A DNA stretch of 64,000 bases, taken from Pseudomonadota bacterium (lineage in GTDB: Bacteria; Pseudomonadota; Alphaproteobacteria; Acetobacterales; Acetobacteraceae). The DNA lies in the NCBI GenBank assembly GCA_021818505.1, contig JAKADX010000018.1:1-64000 (forward strand). The letters are read 5' to 3'. The position numbers and the translations under genes were made by a program. The notes below the pieces were generated by a model. That model ran no database searches. It saw only the letters and a program-made list of their open reading frames with translations, and had not been told where the DNA came from. Below, in pieces: positions 32,911-42,152 of the stretch. Numbering within the stretch: position 1 is the first letter of the stretch; every line of letters starts with the position of its first letter.

Positions 32911-34116
32911 GTGCCAGAGAATCTTCTTCGCGAGACATGGGCAACCCAACTCGACCCGACAGAGCTGTGCCTGGTTCTCCGGGAGCGCATGGGTGACACG
33001 GGACAGTTTGACGGGCGATCCGATGTGCTCTACCTGCCGCAGGCGCGCGAGAAGTGCCGCGTCTCTCTGAGGTATAAGAATGCGGAAATAGTCGCTGTCG
33101 AACCTGGGGCGGCATTCGACCACGCGGAGTGGGAGCAGATTTGCGCGGAAATTGAGGGGTCCATTCTAAGCGGCCCCCGAAAAGTGGGCAGAGCGCTCAG
33201 CTTCAACAGCCACCGTGTCGAAGGCTGGTGGCGTGGTGCGCAGTCGGGAGTGCAAATCCTTCGGCCGCCGGATGACGCGCCGCGCGCGCCATTTGAGATG
33301 GCGGATCATCCGTTCATCCTTGAATTTCCGATCCAGGAAGCGAGCCTATGGTCTGTTACGAGTCATCGCTGGATTCGCGAGCACCATCGGCTGACGTTGC
33401 TGCTCAACCTCCTGCTCGTCGGCGCAACTCGCTTCCTACCGGCTCAGCAAAGACACTATTGGGCCAACGTCCGACACGACGGTGTGGAAATCAAATGGGT
33501 GCAAGAATACTACTCTGTGAATTTTGGGGAAGTGATTGCCAGCGAGCTTTCGCGCCCAACCGGGGGCGAGCTTGAGGAGGTAGCCTCAGAGGAATACTAC
33601 AAAGCCGTCGGTCACGATGGGTCGGGCCTACGCGTGCCGGATGACCTCGACGAGTCGATTTGCCGATATCGAAGCCTCTCACCGGCCCTGCGAGCCAAGT
33701 TTGACCGCGCGACTTACTGGATGAACATGGCGTTACGTCAGGGGTATGATTCGATGTCCGCTTCTTTCGCATCGCTGGTGTCGTCAGCCGAAGCCCTCAC
33801 TGCCAAGAGCACCAAGCACAGTGTTTATTGTGAGGAATGCAACAAGAGCATCTCGCATGATGCGCCCGGTGCAACTGAGAAATTCCGGGCGTTTTTCGAG
33901 AAGTATGCACCAGGCGCGGGCCTGCAAGCCCGCCGCAGCAAAATGTACAAGGTGCGCTCGAACATTCTTCACGGAAGCGACCTCATGCAGCTGGATCTGG
34001 GTGGCGTCCTTGTTTTCGGCTTACCTTGGTGGAACGAGCGGGAACTGTACAACGAGCTTTGGAGCCTGCTGCGGATCGCCGCACGGAACTGGTTGCGGAA
34101 CCCGCCTGCAGAATGA
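32911..34116 (+). CDS. HEPN-domain protein (ApeA-like), hypothetical
   Basis: A protein of about 401 residues. The C-terminal part holds an R-x4-H motif (R-S-N-I-L-H-G-S near residue 356), the signature of HEPN RNases, preceded by a small Cys pair C-E-E-C near residue 308. The N-terminal 200 residues are an unrecognised beta-rich domain resembling the arrangement of ApeA-type proteins, some of which are phage-defence factors. The start is uncertain: GTG at 32911 has GGGAAGC upstream, while an ATG at 32845 gives a poor-looking extension. Base composition is less GC-rich than the neighbours, which suggests acquisition. It has no obvious operon partner. Confidence 0.6.
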   Translation: MPENLLRETWATQLDPTELCLVLRERMGDTGQFDGRSDVLYLPQAREKCRVSLRYKNAEIVAVEPGAAFDHAEWEQICAEIEGSILSGPRKVGRALSFNSHRVEGWWRGAQSGVQILRPPDDAPRAPFEMADHPFILEFPIQEASLWSVTSHRWIREHHRLTLLLNLLLVGATRFLPAQQRHYWANVRHDGVEIKWVQEYYSVNFGEVIASELSRPTGGELEEVASEEYYKAVGHDGSGLRVPDDLDESICRYRSLSPALRAKFDRATYWMNMALRQGYDSMSASFASLVSSAEALTAKSTKHSVYCEECNKSISHDAPGATEKFRAFFEKYAPGAGLQARRSKMYKVRSNILHGSDLMQLDLGGVLVFGLPWWNERELYNELWSLLRIAARNWLRNPPAE

Positions 34117-34334
34117 CGATAGAAGTTGTGCTTGCTCCCAATTCGATATGTTGAGTTTGCCCCAAAAATCAGCGCGTAGCCACGCGCCGACGCAACCCAC
34201 AGCCGCACGGCAAAGGGCATGCAGCCCACAATCGGACCGCGCAGGTGGCGCAGTGGAGCCGAATGTACGCAACGCCATCCTACGCATGAGCGAAAGTAAT
34301 TGACATCCGAATGACATGCGTCCATGCCCCGCGC

Positions 34335-34565
34335 ATGGGCACCATGGTCCAAATCCGCAATGTCCCCGAGGCGTTGCGCCGGCAGCTCAAGGCGCGTGCC
34401 GCCCTGGCCGGCATGTCGCTGTCCGACTATCTGCTCGGCGAAATTCGTCAGGTGGCGGAACGGCCGACGATCGAGGAATTGCGGGCGCGCTTGCGCAGCC
34501 GCACCGAAACGGCCCCCGCCATCCCGCCGGCCGACGCGGTTCGCGCCGAGCGGGGCCGGATGTGA
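34335..34565 (+). CDS. FitA/VapB-like antitoxin (ribbon-helix-helix)
   Basis: A 76-residue protein with the N-terminal ribbon-helix-helix segment V-Q-I-R-N-V-P-E-A-L, R-R-Q-L-K-A-R-A-A-L and S-L-S-D-Y-L-L, typical of antitoxins paired with PIN-domain toxins. The acidic and Pro-rich C-terminus would neutralise the toxin. The start could be 34335 or 34344. Its stop overlaps a GTG by four bases exactly as in intact FitAB/VapBC pairs, but the toxin gene that follows is only a stump. Confidence 0.75.
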   Translation: MGTMVQIRNVPEALRRQLKARAALAGMSLSDYLLGEIRQVAERPTIEELRARLRSRTETAPAIPPADAVRAERGRM

Positions 34566-34663
34566 TCGTCGTCCACAGCCGCCGGCCGTCGCGCGCGGAT
34601 CGAACTGGTATGATGCCGGCCGGGCGCCGTGTGCCGATTGGCGCCCCCGCCCCCGGCTGCTAG
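34562..34663 (+). pseudogene. stump of a PIN-domain toxin gene
   Basis: The GTG at 34562 overlaps the antitoxin stop and opens V-I-V-V-H-S, which matches the start of VapC/FitB toxins (M-I-V-V-D-A-S) with the first catalytic Asp replaced by His. Similarity ends within about six codons, and the frame stops at 34663 after 33 residues, with no PIN domain. The rest of the toxin has been lost. Confidence 0.5.
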
Positions 34664-34699
34664 CCTGCGGTCGGAAACGGCCCGTGGCAGGGGACAGCG

Positions 34700-35323
34700 A
34701 TGGCGACGAACAAGTGGCAGATCAGCGGCCAGTACATGGAAAGCTGCACCTGCGACTATCTGTGTCCCTGCATCTATACCAACCCGCAAGGAGCGGCGAC
34801 GGGGGATCAGTGCACGGCGCTGATGGCCTATCGCATCGATCGCGGGCATTTCGGCGACGTGGCGCTGGACGGGCTGTGTTTTGCATTCGTGATCCGCTCC
34901 GGCCGCGTCATGGCCGACGGCAACTGGATCTTTGCCTGCGTGGTGGATGAGCGGGCGGATGCGGCGCAGCGCGCGGCGCTGGCGGCGATCGCGAGCGGGG
35001 AGGCGGGCGGGACGCCTTCGGTGTTGCGCGACAATCTGGTGGGCGATTTCCGCGGCGTCGTGTTCAGGCCGATCGCGTTCTCGATCGACGCGCTGAAACG
35101 CGCGGTGGAAATCACCGACGTGCTCGCCTTCGCGATCGAGGGCGTGGAGTCGCGCAGCGCCAAGGGCGAGCCGATCTTCATCGACAACACCGCGCATCCG
35201 GCGAACAAGCGGCTGGCGCTGGCGCGGGCGCGGGAGATGCACCTGCACGGGTTCGGCCTCGATGCCGATCTGGTCGGGCGGGGGAACAACGGGCATTTCG
35301 CGCCGTTCGCCTGGGCGGCGTAG
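34700..35323 (+). CDS. DUF1326-family protein
   Basis: A 207-residue protein with the Cys-rich N-terminal motif E-S-C-T-C-D-Y-L-C-P-C near residue 14 that defines the DUF1326 family, and a C-terminal segment of mixed beta strands. The four Cys suggest a metal or redox role, but no function is established. GGGGACAGCG precedes the ATG. It faces cmk, ending six bases from it. Confidence 0.8.
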   Translation: MATNKWQISGQYMESCTCDYLCPCIYTNPQGAATGDQCTALMAYRIDRGHFGDVALDGLCFAFVIRSGRVMADGNWIFACVVDERADAAQRAALAAIASGEAGGTPSVLRDNLVGDFRGVVFRPIAFSIDALKRAVEITDVLAFAIEGVESRSAKGEPIFIDNTAHPANKRLALARAREMHLHGFGLDADLVGRGNNGHFAPFAWAA

Positions 35324-35329
35324 GGGCGT

Positions 35330-35974
35330 TCAGCCCGGCGGCACGATCCCGCGCCGCTCGCGCAGCAAGGCGAGGGCGCGCGCCTCGGTCGCGTCGGCGT
35401 CAAGCTCGGTGGTGTCGAGCAGCAGCGCGTCCGCCGCCTGACGCAGCGGGGCGGCGGCGCGGGCGGCGTCCTGGGCGTCGCGCTGGCGCACCTGCGCCGT
35501 CACCTCCGCCAGATCGGCGGCGAGGCCGCGGCCGGCGAGTTCGCGCCAGCGGCGCAGGCCGCGCGCCTCCGCGCTCGCGGTGACGAACAGTTTTGCGGGC
35601 GCGTCGGGGAAGACGATGGTGCCGATGTCGCGCCCGTCCAGCACCGCGCCGCGGGCGCGGCCGAAATCACGCTGGAAATCCAGCAGCGCCGCGCGCACCG
35701 CCGGGATCGAGGCGACGGAGGCCGCCGCCGCGTCGGCCTCCGGCCCGCGCAGGTCGGCCCGCGCGAGGTCCTCGGGGCGCAGCGCCCGCGCCGCCGCCTC
35801 GGCGGTCGCGGGGTCGGCCGGGTCGCCGTGCGCGTCCAGCACGCGCCGGCCGGTGGCGCGATAGAGCAGGCCGGTGTCGAGATGCGGCAGCCCAAAACGC
35901 GCGGCGAGTCGCTTGGCCAGCGTGCCCTTGCCGGCCGCGGCCGGGCCGTCGATGGCGATGATCAGGGGCGTCAC
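35330..35974 (-). CDS. cmk: cytidylate kinase
   Basis: A 214-residue kinase that phosphorylates CMP and dCMP. The P-loop G-P-A-A-A-G-K-G-T is near residues 10-18, the substrate segment L-D-T-G-L-L-Y-R near residue 33 and D-G-R-D-I-G-T near residue 123. It overlaps aroA by four bases, as commonly in alphaproteobacteria, where rpsA often follows directly. Here rpsA is 18 kb away. Confidence 0.93.
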   Translation of the reverse strand: MTPLIIAIDGPAAAGKGTLAKRLAARFGLPHLDTGLLYRATGRRVLDAHGDPADPATAEAAARALRPEDLARADLRGPEADAAAASVASIPAVRAALLDFQRDFGRARGAVLDGRDIGTIVFPDAPAKLFVTASAEARGLRRWRELAGRGLAADLAEVTAQVRQRDAQDAARAAAPLRQAADALLLDTTELDADATEARALALLRERRGIVPPG

Positions 35975-37323
35975 GCCGCCAGCAGCGCCGGTGCGCCCTC
36001 GCCGGCCGCCGCGTTCATCAGATCGACGAAACCGGGAAAGCTGGTGTCGATGAAGCTGGCGTCATCGACCTGGACCGGCTGATCCGCCGCCAGCCCGAGC
36101 ACCAGCGCGCTCATCGCCAGCCGGTGGTCCATGTGCGTGGTGACGAGGCCCCCGCCGGGCGGGGCGCGGCCGGTGCCGTGCACGATCAGGTCGTCGCCCT
36201 CGATGGCGACGTGCACGCCGTTGGCGGCCAGCAGCGCGGCGGTGGCGGCGAGGCGGTCGCTCTCCTTGACGCGCAACTCGTGCAGGCCGCGCATCCGCGT
36301 GGTGCCCTCGGCACAGGCCGCCGCGACGGCGAGGATGGGGAACTCGTCGATCATGCTGGGCGCGCGGGCGGGCGGCACCTCGACGCCGCGGAGCGCGGCG
36401 TGCGTGACCAGCAGGTCGCCGACCGGCTCGCCGGCGGCGATGCGCTGGTTCTCGACGGTCAGCGTGGCACCCATCTCGCGCAGGGTGGCGAACAGGCCGG
36501 TGCGCAGCGGGTTGAGGCCGACGCCGGCGATGCGCAGGTGCGAACCGGGGACCAGCAGCGCGGCGACGATCGGGAAGGCGGCGGAGGACGGGTCACCCGG
36601 CACGGTCACGTCGGCGCCGAACAGGTCCGGCTGGCCGCGCAGAGTGATGATGCGGCCGGCGCCGGCCTCCGCCACCGAGACCTCGGCGCCGAAATGGCGC
36701 AGCATGTTCTCCGAGTGGTCGCGCGTCGCCTCCGGCTCCTCGACGCGGGTGATGCCGGGGGCATTGAGGCCGCAGAGCAGCACGGCGCTTTTCACCTGCG
36801 CCGAGGCGACCGGCAGGCGGTAGTCGAGCGGCAGGGCATCGCGCGCGCCCTCGATCGCGAGCGGCAGCCGCCCGCCCTCGCGCGCGGCGAAGCGGGCGCC
36901 GCAGGCGGTCAGCGGGTCGATGACGCGGCGCATCGGGCGGCGGCGCAGGCTGGCGTCGCCGGTGATCACCGCGAACATCGGGTGGCTGGCCAGGATCCCG
37001 GCGAGCAGGCGCGCGGCGGTGCCGGAATTGCCCATGTCGAGCACGTCGGCCGGCTCCTCCAGCCCGCCGATGCCGCGGCCGGCGACGTGCCAGGCGCCGG
37101 GGGCGTCGCGCACCACCTCGGCCCCGAGCGCGCGCATGGCGGCGGCGGTGCGCAGCACGTCCTCGCCCTCCAGCAGCCCGGCGATGCGGGTCCGCCCGAC
37201 TGCGAGCGCGCCGAACATCAGCGCGCGGTGCGAGATGGACTTGTCGCCCGGCACGGCGAGCGTGCCGGACAGCGCGGCGGCGGGACGGCGGGCGCGCAGC
37301 GGTCGGAGGGCGGCGTCGGTCAT
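35971..37323 (-). CDS. aroA: 3-phosphoshikimate 1-carboxyvinyltransferase (EPSP synthase, class II-like)
   Basis: A 450-residue shikimate-pathway enzyme. Motifs G-D-K-S-I-S-H-R near residue 25, G-L-L-E-G-E-D-V near residue 47, G-N-S-G-T-A-A-R near residue 96, A-S-A-Q-V-K-S-A near residue 171 and [10 protein letters not shown] near residue 195 place it with the class II alphaproteobacterial enzymes rather than the E. coli type. Its stop overlaps the cmk start. The start at 37323 fits the usual N-terminus. Confidence 0.93.
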   Translation of the reverse strand: MTDAALRPLRARRPAAALSGTLAVPGDKSISHRALMFGALAVGRTRIAGLLEGEDVLRTAAAMRALGAEVVRDAPGAWHVAGRGIGGLEEPADVLDMGNSGTAARLLAGILASHPMFAVITGDASLRRRPMRRVIDPLTACGARFAAREGGRLPLAIEGARDALPLDYRLPVASAQVKSAVLLCGLNAPGITRVEEPEATRDHSENMLRHFGAEVSVAEAGAGRIITLRGQPDLFGADVTVPGDPSSAAFPIVAALLVPGSHLRIAGVGLNPLRTGLFATLREMGATLTVENQRIAAGEPVGDLLVTHAALRGVEVPPARAPSMIDEFPILAVAAACAEGTTRMRGLHELRVKESDRLAATAALLAANGVHVAIEGDDLIVHGTGRAPPGGGLVTTHMDHRLAMSALVLGLAADQPVQVDDASFIDTSFPGFVDLMNAAAGEGAPALLAA

Positions 37324-37427
37324 GGCGCGCGCGCTTAGCACGCGGCCCCGGCGTTTGACAGGCAGCCTTTCCGGTGGCATGGGGCGCGCCCTTCCGACCC
37401 CTCCTGCGCGTGCTTTGCGAGGCATCG

Positions 37428-37763
37428 ATGGCCAAGCCCGAACTCGGCACCAAACGCGTCTGCGTCTCCTGCGGCGCGCGGTTCTATGACCTGACGAAGC
37501 AGCCGGCGGTGTGCCCGAAATGCGGCACCGAGCAGCCGGCCGAGCAGCCGCGCCCGCGCCGCACCGGCGGCAACGTGCTGGACGAGAAGCGCCGCGCCAA
37601 GATCGTCCCCGTGCCCGGCATCGAGGACACCGATGTCGAGGTCGAGGGGCCGGAGGAGGAGGTCGAGGAGGACGTGCTCGAGGATGCCTCCGACCTCGAG
37701 GACACCGGCGACGGCATCGCGGACGTGGACGTGGAGCCGGAAGCGGGCGAAGAGGAGCGTTAG
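37428..37763 (+). CDS. TIGR02300/FYDLN-acid family zinc-ribbon protein
   Basis: A 111-residue protein. The N-terminal half holds two Cys pairs, C-V-S-C near residue 11 and C-P-K-C near residue 29, with the family motif F-Y-D-L between them, forming a small zinc ribbon. The C-terminal half is extremely acidic (runs of Glu and Asp). The family is conserved in alphaproteobacteria next to aroA, as here, where it is divergent from aroA. Function is unknown. Confidence 0.85.
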   Translation: MAKPELGTKRVCVSCGARFYDLTKQPAVCPKCGTEQPAEQPRPRRTGGNVLDEKRRAKIVPVPGIEDTDVEVEGPEEEVEEDVLEDASDLEDTGDGIADVDVEPEAGEEER

Positions 37764-37879
37764 CGGCCCGGTCGCGGGGTCGTGACCACCCTGGCGCAAG
37801 CTTAACGCCGCGGCGGTTTGGCCGCCGCCACCACCCCACCCATGTCGCCTGTCACGGGTGTCAGAGGCGGAGGGTGGTC

Positions 37880-38314
37880 ATGCAGATATCCGACGTGCTC
37901 GCGGCCAAGGGCCGGCGTGTGGCGACGCTGCTGCCGACCGACACGGTCGAGCGCGCGGTGCGGCTGCTGGCCGAATGGCGCATCGGCGCGGTGGTGATCG
38001 AGGACCAGTGGCAGAAGCTCGCCGGGGTCTTCTCCGAGCGCGACCTGGTGCGGCTGCTGGCGCAGGACGGGCCGGACGTGATGCAGCGCCCGTTGCAGGG
38101 CGTGATGAGCCACAACGTCATCACCTGCCACGCCGAGGACAAGATCGACGACATCCTGCGGCTGATGACGATCAACAAGGTGCGCCACGTGCCGGTGACG
38201 GAGAACGGCCGGCTGGCCGGCATCGTCAGCATCGGCGACCTGGTGTACCATCGGCTGTCCGAGAAGCAGCAGGAGGCGGAGGTACTGCTGGAGATTGCGC
38301 GGATGCGCGCCTGA
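37880..38314 (+). CDS. CBS-domain pair protein
   Basis: A 144-residue protein made of two CBS motifs, residues of about 5-65 (V-E-R-A-V-R-L-L, V-F-S-E-R-D-L) and 75-135 (I-D-D-I-L-R-L-M, I-V-S-I-G-D-L-V). Such tandem pairs bind adenine nucleotides and act as regulatory modules. No fused catalytic domain is present. GGAGGG lies just upstream of the ATG at 37880. Confidence 0.85.
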   Translation: MQISDVLAAKGRRVATLLPTDTVERAVRLLAEWRIGAVVIEDQWQKLAGVFSERDLVRLLAQDGPDVMQRPLQGVMSHNVITCHAEDKIDDILRLMTINKVRHVPVTENGRLAGIVSIGDLVYHRLSEKQQEAEVLLEIARMRA

Positions 38315-38380
38315 TCGACGACCGCCGGCAGGTTGGTCGTCATCCCCGTGCGCCGGCGCGTCGTCGCCCGCGGGCCGGCA

Positions 38381-38998
38381 TCACCGTCCGTCGTGCCGCA
38401 TCGTGCCCCGGACACCGTCCGCGACCCGTGCCGCGAACGCCTCGACGGCGCGCGTCATCGCGGCCACGATCGCGGCATCGCCGGGGCCAGCGACCGGCTC
38501 CGTCAGGGCGACCCGCTCTCCGGCCAGCGTGGTGCGGCCGGCGCCGTCGAGCACGCGCCAGCGTGCGACGAGGATGACGGAACCGTCGGCACGCGGCTCG
38601 AAGCTCTCGACGTCGGCCAGGACCAGCCGCGCGGGCCGCTCGGGTTCCTCGATGGCGGCGACGTTGAAGCCCGGCAGCTGGCGCGCCAGATCCAGCGTCA
38701 GCGCGCGCGTGACGCCGACCGAGAGGCGCTCGCCCCAACGGCCGGTCGGGCTGGGCGCCATTTCGTTGGTGGACTTGCGAACCAGGATATCGGTCATATC
38801 GAGGTAGTCCGGCACCCGCACCGGCCTCACCTCGACAAGCGGTCGGCCGGCCAGCGGCTCGACGCTCGCGCTGGCGGGCGCGGGCGTGCCGAGCACATAA
38901 GTGACGTGAGGCGGGCCGGCCGTGCCGCAGGCGGCCAGGACCGCGGCGACCGCGGCCAGCGCGGCGATGACCGGCGTGGTCCGCAGCGCTTTGCTCAT
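38381..38998 (-). CDS. ABC-type transport auxiliary lipoprotein (PqiC/DUF330 family)
   Basis: A 205-residue outer-membrane-type lipoprotein. The signal sequence ends in the lipobox L-A-A-C at about residue 24, followed by Y-V-L-G and V-E-V-R-P-V-R-V-P-D-Y-L typical of the DUF330/PqiC family. It is the last gene of the Mla/Mce operon (permease, ATPase, MCE protein, lipoprotein) and overlaps the MCE gene by four bases. It probably provides the outer-membrane end of a lipid conduit. Confidence 0.85.
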   Translation of the reverse strand: MSKALRTTPVIAALAAVAAVLAACGTAGPPHVTYVLGTPAPASASVEPLAGRPLVEVRPVRVPDYLDMTDILVRKSTNEMAPSPTGRWGERLSVGVTRALTLDLARQLPGFNVAAIEEPERPARLVLADVESFEPRADGSVILVARWRVLDGAGRTTLAGERVALTEPVAGPGDAAIVAAMTRAVEAFAARVADGVRGTMRHDGR

Positions 38999-39963
38999 GG
39001 TGCCCGCGTGCCCCTCAGCAGGACGCTCGGATCGCGTTCGAGGGCGCGCGCGAAGCCGCGCAGCGAGCCGGCGCTTGCGGCCAGATCGCGCGCCGCCGCC
39101 TGAAGATCGTCGCGGAATTGCGCGCGCGGCCCTGTCAGGCCGTCGAGCGAGGCGAGCACCGCCTCGGCATGCCTGGTCGCCCGATCGGTCGTCTGCAAAA
39201 TGCGGCGGAGGTCGGCGCTGCGGTCGTCAAGCTGTACGCGCGCGTCCGCGGTCAGCGCATCCAGCCCTTGCAGCGACCGCGACGCATCGGACTGGACCTG
39301 GGCGACCGCCTGATCGGTCGTATTGAGCGTGCGGGTCGCGGTGTCGAGCGCGAGGCCGGTCTTCTCCAGCAGCGGACCAAGTGCCGCGTCGATGTGCTCG
39401 GCCAGACGCTCCGCAGTCGCAAGAAATCGTCCGGCGTTTTGAATCAAATCCGGCAACGGCAACTCGGCAAGTCGCATCCGCAGGCGTTCGAGGTCGGAGG
39501 GCAGCGACGGGATCTGCGGCAAGCCGCCGGTGTCTGCCGCGACCTGCACGGCCGGCGTGCCGGGGCGGATGTCCAGATCGACCTGAAGCTGGCCGGTGAC
39601 GAAACTTTGCAGGTTGAGTTGCGCCCGCAGCCCGGACGCCACGAGCCGCTCAAGGCTGACCTTCTCGCCCTGCGCGACATCCATCGTTACCCGATCGGGC
39701 AGGAGTTCGATGGTCACAGGGATGCGGGCGCGGCCGGAGGCGGAGAGTTCCAGCGCCACCCGCTTGACGGAACCGACGCGAACGCCGCGGAATGTCACCG
39801 GCGCACCGATGTCGAGGCCGGCCACCGATCCTTCAAAGAAAATGACGGCGTGCGCGGTCGGCTCGAGCAGGCGCGAGCCGCCGAAAAACAGGATGGCGGC
39901 AACGGCGATCGCCAGCCCGCCAAGGACGAAGCCACCGACGATCGCGGGTCTAGCGGCGGCCAT
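38995..39963 (-). CDS. mlaD: MCE-domain lipid-binding protein (MlaD-like)
   Basis: A 322-residue protein with an N-terminal membrane anchor (G-G-F-V-L-G-G-L-A-I-A-V-A-A-I-L-F-F), a MCE domain at about residues 38-120 (V-T-F-R-G-V-R-V-G-S-V) and a long helical C-terminal region. MCE proteins form hexameric tunnels for phospholipids between the membranes. Its start lies within the end of the ATPase gene, so the operon is tightly coupled. Confidence 0.88.
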   Translation of the reverse strand: MAAARPAIVGGFVLGGLAIAVAAILFFGGSRLLEPTAHAVIFFEGSVAGLDIGAPVTFRGVRVGSVKRVALELSASGRARIPVTIELLPDRVTMDVAQGEKVSLERLVASGLRAQLNLQSFVTGQLQVDLDIRPGTPAVQVAADTGGLPQIPSLPSDLERLRMRLAELPLPDLIQNAGRFLATAERLAEHIDAALGPLLEKTGLALDTATRTLNTTDQAVAQVQSDASRSLQGLDALTADARVQLDDRSADLRRILQTTDRATRHAEAVLASLDGLTGPRAQFRDDLQAAARDLAASAGSLRGFARALERDPSVLLRGTRAP

Positions 39964-40747
39964 GCGGGTCCTCCATCGCGGTGAGCTGCTCGGGTCGGGC
40001 GCGGGTCATGAACGCGCGCACCGTCGGGTGATCGCAGCCCTCGCGCAGGGCGCCGGGGGAACCATGCGCGATCGCCGTCCGCGTCTCGGCGTCGAGGAAC
40101 ACGCCGTCGTCGCAGATGGCGAACAGGCTGGGCAACTCGTGGCTGACCACGACGATCGTGGCGCCGAGGCCGTCGCGCAGCTCCAGGATCAGGTCGTCGA
40201 GCCGCTTCGAGGTGATCGGGTCCAGCCCCGCCGACGGCTCATCGAACAACAGGATGTCCGGGTCGAGGGCCAGTGCGCGGGCGAGACCGGCACGCTTGCG
40301 CATTCCGCCCGAAAGCTCGGACGGCATCCGCTCGCCGGCCGCGCCGAGGCCGACCAGCGACAGTTTGAGCCGCGCCAATGCGTCGATCGAGGCGGAGTCG
40401 AGCTGCGTGAACATCTGCAGCGGCAGGACGACGTTCTCCGCCACCGTCATGGATGTCCAGAGCGCACCGTTCTGGAACAGAACGCCGAAGCGGCGGCTGA
40501 TCTCGGTCCTATGCGCCTCGGTCGCTGCCCAGTAGTCCTCGCCGTCCACCAGGATCGTCCCGGCGGCGGGGCGAAGCAGTCCGATGATGGCGCGCAGCAC
40601 CGTGCTCTTGCCGCAGCCGCTGCCGCCCATGATCGCGAAGATCGAGCCGCGGCGGACGGAAAACGAAAGCTCGCGCAGGATCACCCGCGTGCCGAATGCC
40701 AGCGTCAGGCCGTGGACATTGAGGCGATCGTCCTGCGCGCCGCTCAT
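39950..40747 (-). CDS. mlaF: Mla-type ABC transporter ATP-binding protein
   Basis: A 265-residue ATPase. Walker A is G-G-S-G-C-G-K-S-T near residue 42, the signature L-S-G-G-M-R-K-R-A near residue 143, Walker B I-L-L-F-D-E-P-S-A near residue 163 and the switch His in V-V-S-H-E near residue 202. L-S-G-G-M-R-K-R is characteristic of MlaF-type ATPases. The start at 40747 is six bases past the permease stop; an ATG at 40768 is also possible. Confidence 0.9.
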   Translation of the reverse strand: MSGAQDDRLNVHGLTLAFGTRVILRELSFSVRRGSIFAIMGGSGCGKSTVLRAIIGLLRPAAGTILVDGEDYWAATEAHRTEISRRFGVLFQNGALWTSMTVAENVVLPLQMFTQLDSASIDALARLKLSLVGLGAAGERMPSELSGGMRKRAGLARALALDPDILLFDEPSAGLDPITSKRLDDLILELRDGLGATIVVVSHELPSLFAICDDGVFLDAETRTAIAHGSPGALREGCDHPTVRAFMTRARPEQLTAMEDPHGRR

Positions 40748-40751
40748 GTCG

Positions 40752-41906
40752 TCAGATGCCCAGCGCATTGGCGCAGACCGCGAAGACGGCGTCGAGCGCG
40801 ATCACGCCGATGATGCCGGCGACCACCGCACTCGTCGCGGCGCGGCCGACATCGGCGGCGCTGCGTCCTGCCCGCAGGCCGATATGACAGCCGGCCAGCG
40901 CCACCAGCGCGCCGAACGCGACGCTTTTCGCCAGCCCCAGCGCGAACTGCGTGCCGGCGATGGCCCGCCGCGTCTCCTCGATATAGGCGGTGGTGGTCAG
41001 GTCGAGGACCGAGGCGCTGACAACAAGGCCGCCGAGCAGGCCGACGACGCAGGCGTACAGGTAGAGCAGCGGCAACATAGCGACCAATGCGATGATCCTG
41101 GGCAGCACCAGATAGTCGAACACCGGGATGCCGAGTGCTTTCAGGGCGTCGATTTCCTCGTTGCCCTGCATGGTGGCAAGCTGCGCCGCATAGGCCCCAC
41201 CGGTGCGCCCGGCGAGAACGATCGCGGTCATCATCACCGCCATCTCGCGCACCATGGCGATGCCCACCAGGTCGGCGACAAAGATCTCCGCTCCGAAGCG
41301 ACGCAACTGCACGGCGCCCACGAACGCGAGGATGCCGCCGACGAGCGCATTGACGATGGCCACGATGCCGAGCGCGCCGGCGCCGGCCTCACGCATCGAC
41401 TGCAGTACATCCACGCCGCGCGTCCAGACCCGCCGGCCGAGCAGGGCGGCCAGGCTGCGCAACACGGTCTCGCCGATCAGGGCGACGGCGGCGACGGCGC
41501 CAGCCCAGTTGGCAATGCTCCGGCGGCCGACACGCGTGAGAAGCGGATCGCCGTTGGGTGCGGCCGGTGTGGCGGCGGACGGACCCGCCTCCGCGGCAAG
41601 CGCGAGCAGCCGGCGCGCGGCCTCGGGCAGGCCGGTGTCGTCGAGTTCCATCGCCGGCTCCGCCGTGGCGGCCCCGGCCCGGCGCAACGCGTGGAGAAAG
41701 GCGACAAGGGCGCTGTCCCACCGGCCGAGTTCGCCGGTCTCGAAACGCAGCCGCGCGGCGCCACCGGCCTCCGCAATCACGCGTTGCACGGTGGCGGCAT
41801 CGCGCAGGCCGGTCTCCTGCGCGATCCAGTCGCCGGTCAAGTGCAAGACCACATCCGTGCCTCGCCGCGCCATCCACCAGGCGGGAGGGACCGGCGGGGG
41901 TGTCAC
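40752..41906 (-). CDS. mlaE: Mla-type ABC transporter permease with N-terminal STAS-like region
   Basis: A protein of about 384 residues. The first 110 or so resemble a STAS-like domain (V-V-L-H-L-T-G-D-W) and the rest is a five-helix MlaE permease with the family segments G-A-Q-L-A-T-M-Q-style near residue 258 (A-A-Q-L-A-T-M-Q-G-N-E-E-I-D-A-L). The start is uncertain: GTG at 41906 has GGAGCG upstream, and alternatives are ATG at 41876 and 41957. It is the first gene of the operon, followed by mlaF, mlaD and a PqiC-type lipoprotein, a set that moves phospholipids and maintains outer-membrane asymmetry. Confidence 0.85.
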   Translation of the reverse strand: MTPPPVPPAWWMARRGTDVVLHLTGDWIAQETGLRDAATVQRVIAEAGGAARLRFETGELGRWDSALVAFLHALRRAGAATAEPAMELDDTGLPEAARRLLALAAEAGPSAATPAAPNGDPLLTRVGRRSIANWAGAVAAVALIGETVLRSLAALLGRRVWTRGVDVLQSMREAGAGALGIVAIVNALVGGILAFVGAVQLRRFGAEIFVADLVGIAMVREMAVMMTAIVLAGRTGGAYAAQLATMQGNEEIDALKALGIPVFDYLVLPRIIALVAMLPLLYLYACVVGLLGGLVVSASVLDLTTTAYIEETRRAIAGTQFALGLAKSVAFGALVALAGCHIGLRAGRSAADVGRAATSAVVAGIIGVIALDAVFAVCANALGI

Positions 41907-42152
41907 ACCGTTGCGCTCCAGCCGTGAGCGACAGCGCCGCGCCGTCGCCCACTGCACGATCGCGGCTGCCGCCTGGGCTCCTGCGCAGATGCGGCGGGTG
42001 CCGGATTGCCGATCAAAGCGTTCTCCGATCGCCAGGATCAGCGGAGGCTCCGCCTGATCCCGAGAGACATCGTCAACGCTTTCAAACCGAGTGCGGCGGC
42101 AATCTCAAATAAGTAACGCGCGATATCGTGGCGGCGGCCGGCCGGCAGGCGT

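Noticed and set aside
37810-37828. Hairpin GCGGCGG-TTTGG-CCGCCGC as a terminator after the TIGR02300-type gene
   Set aside because: No T-run follows and the sequence is GC-rich throughout, so it is not distinguishable from chance.
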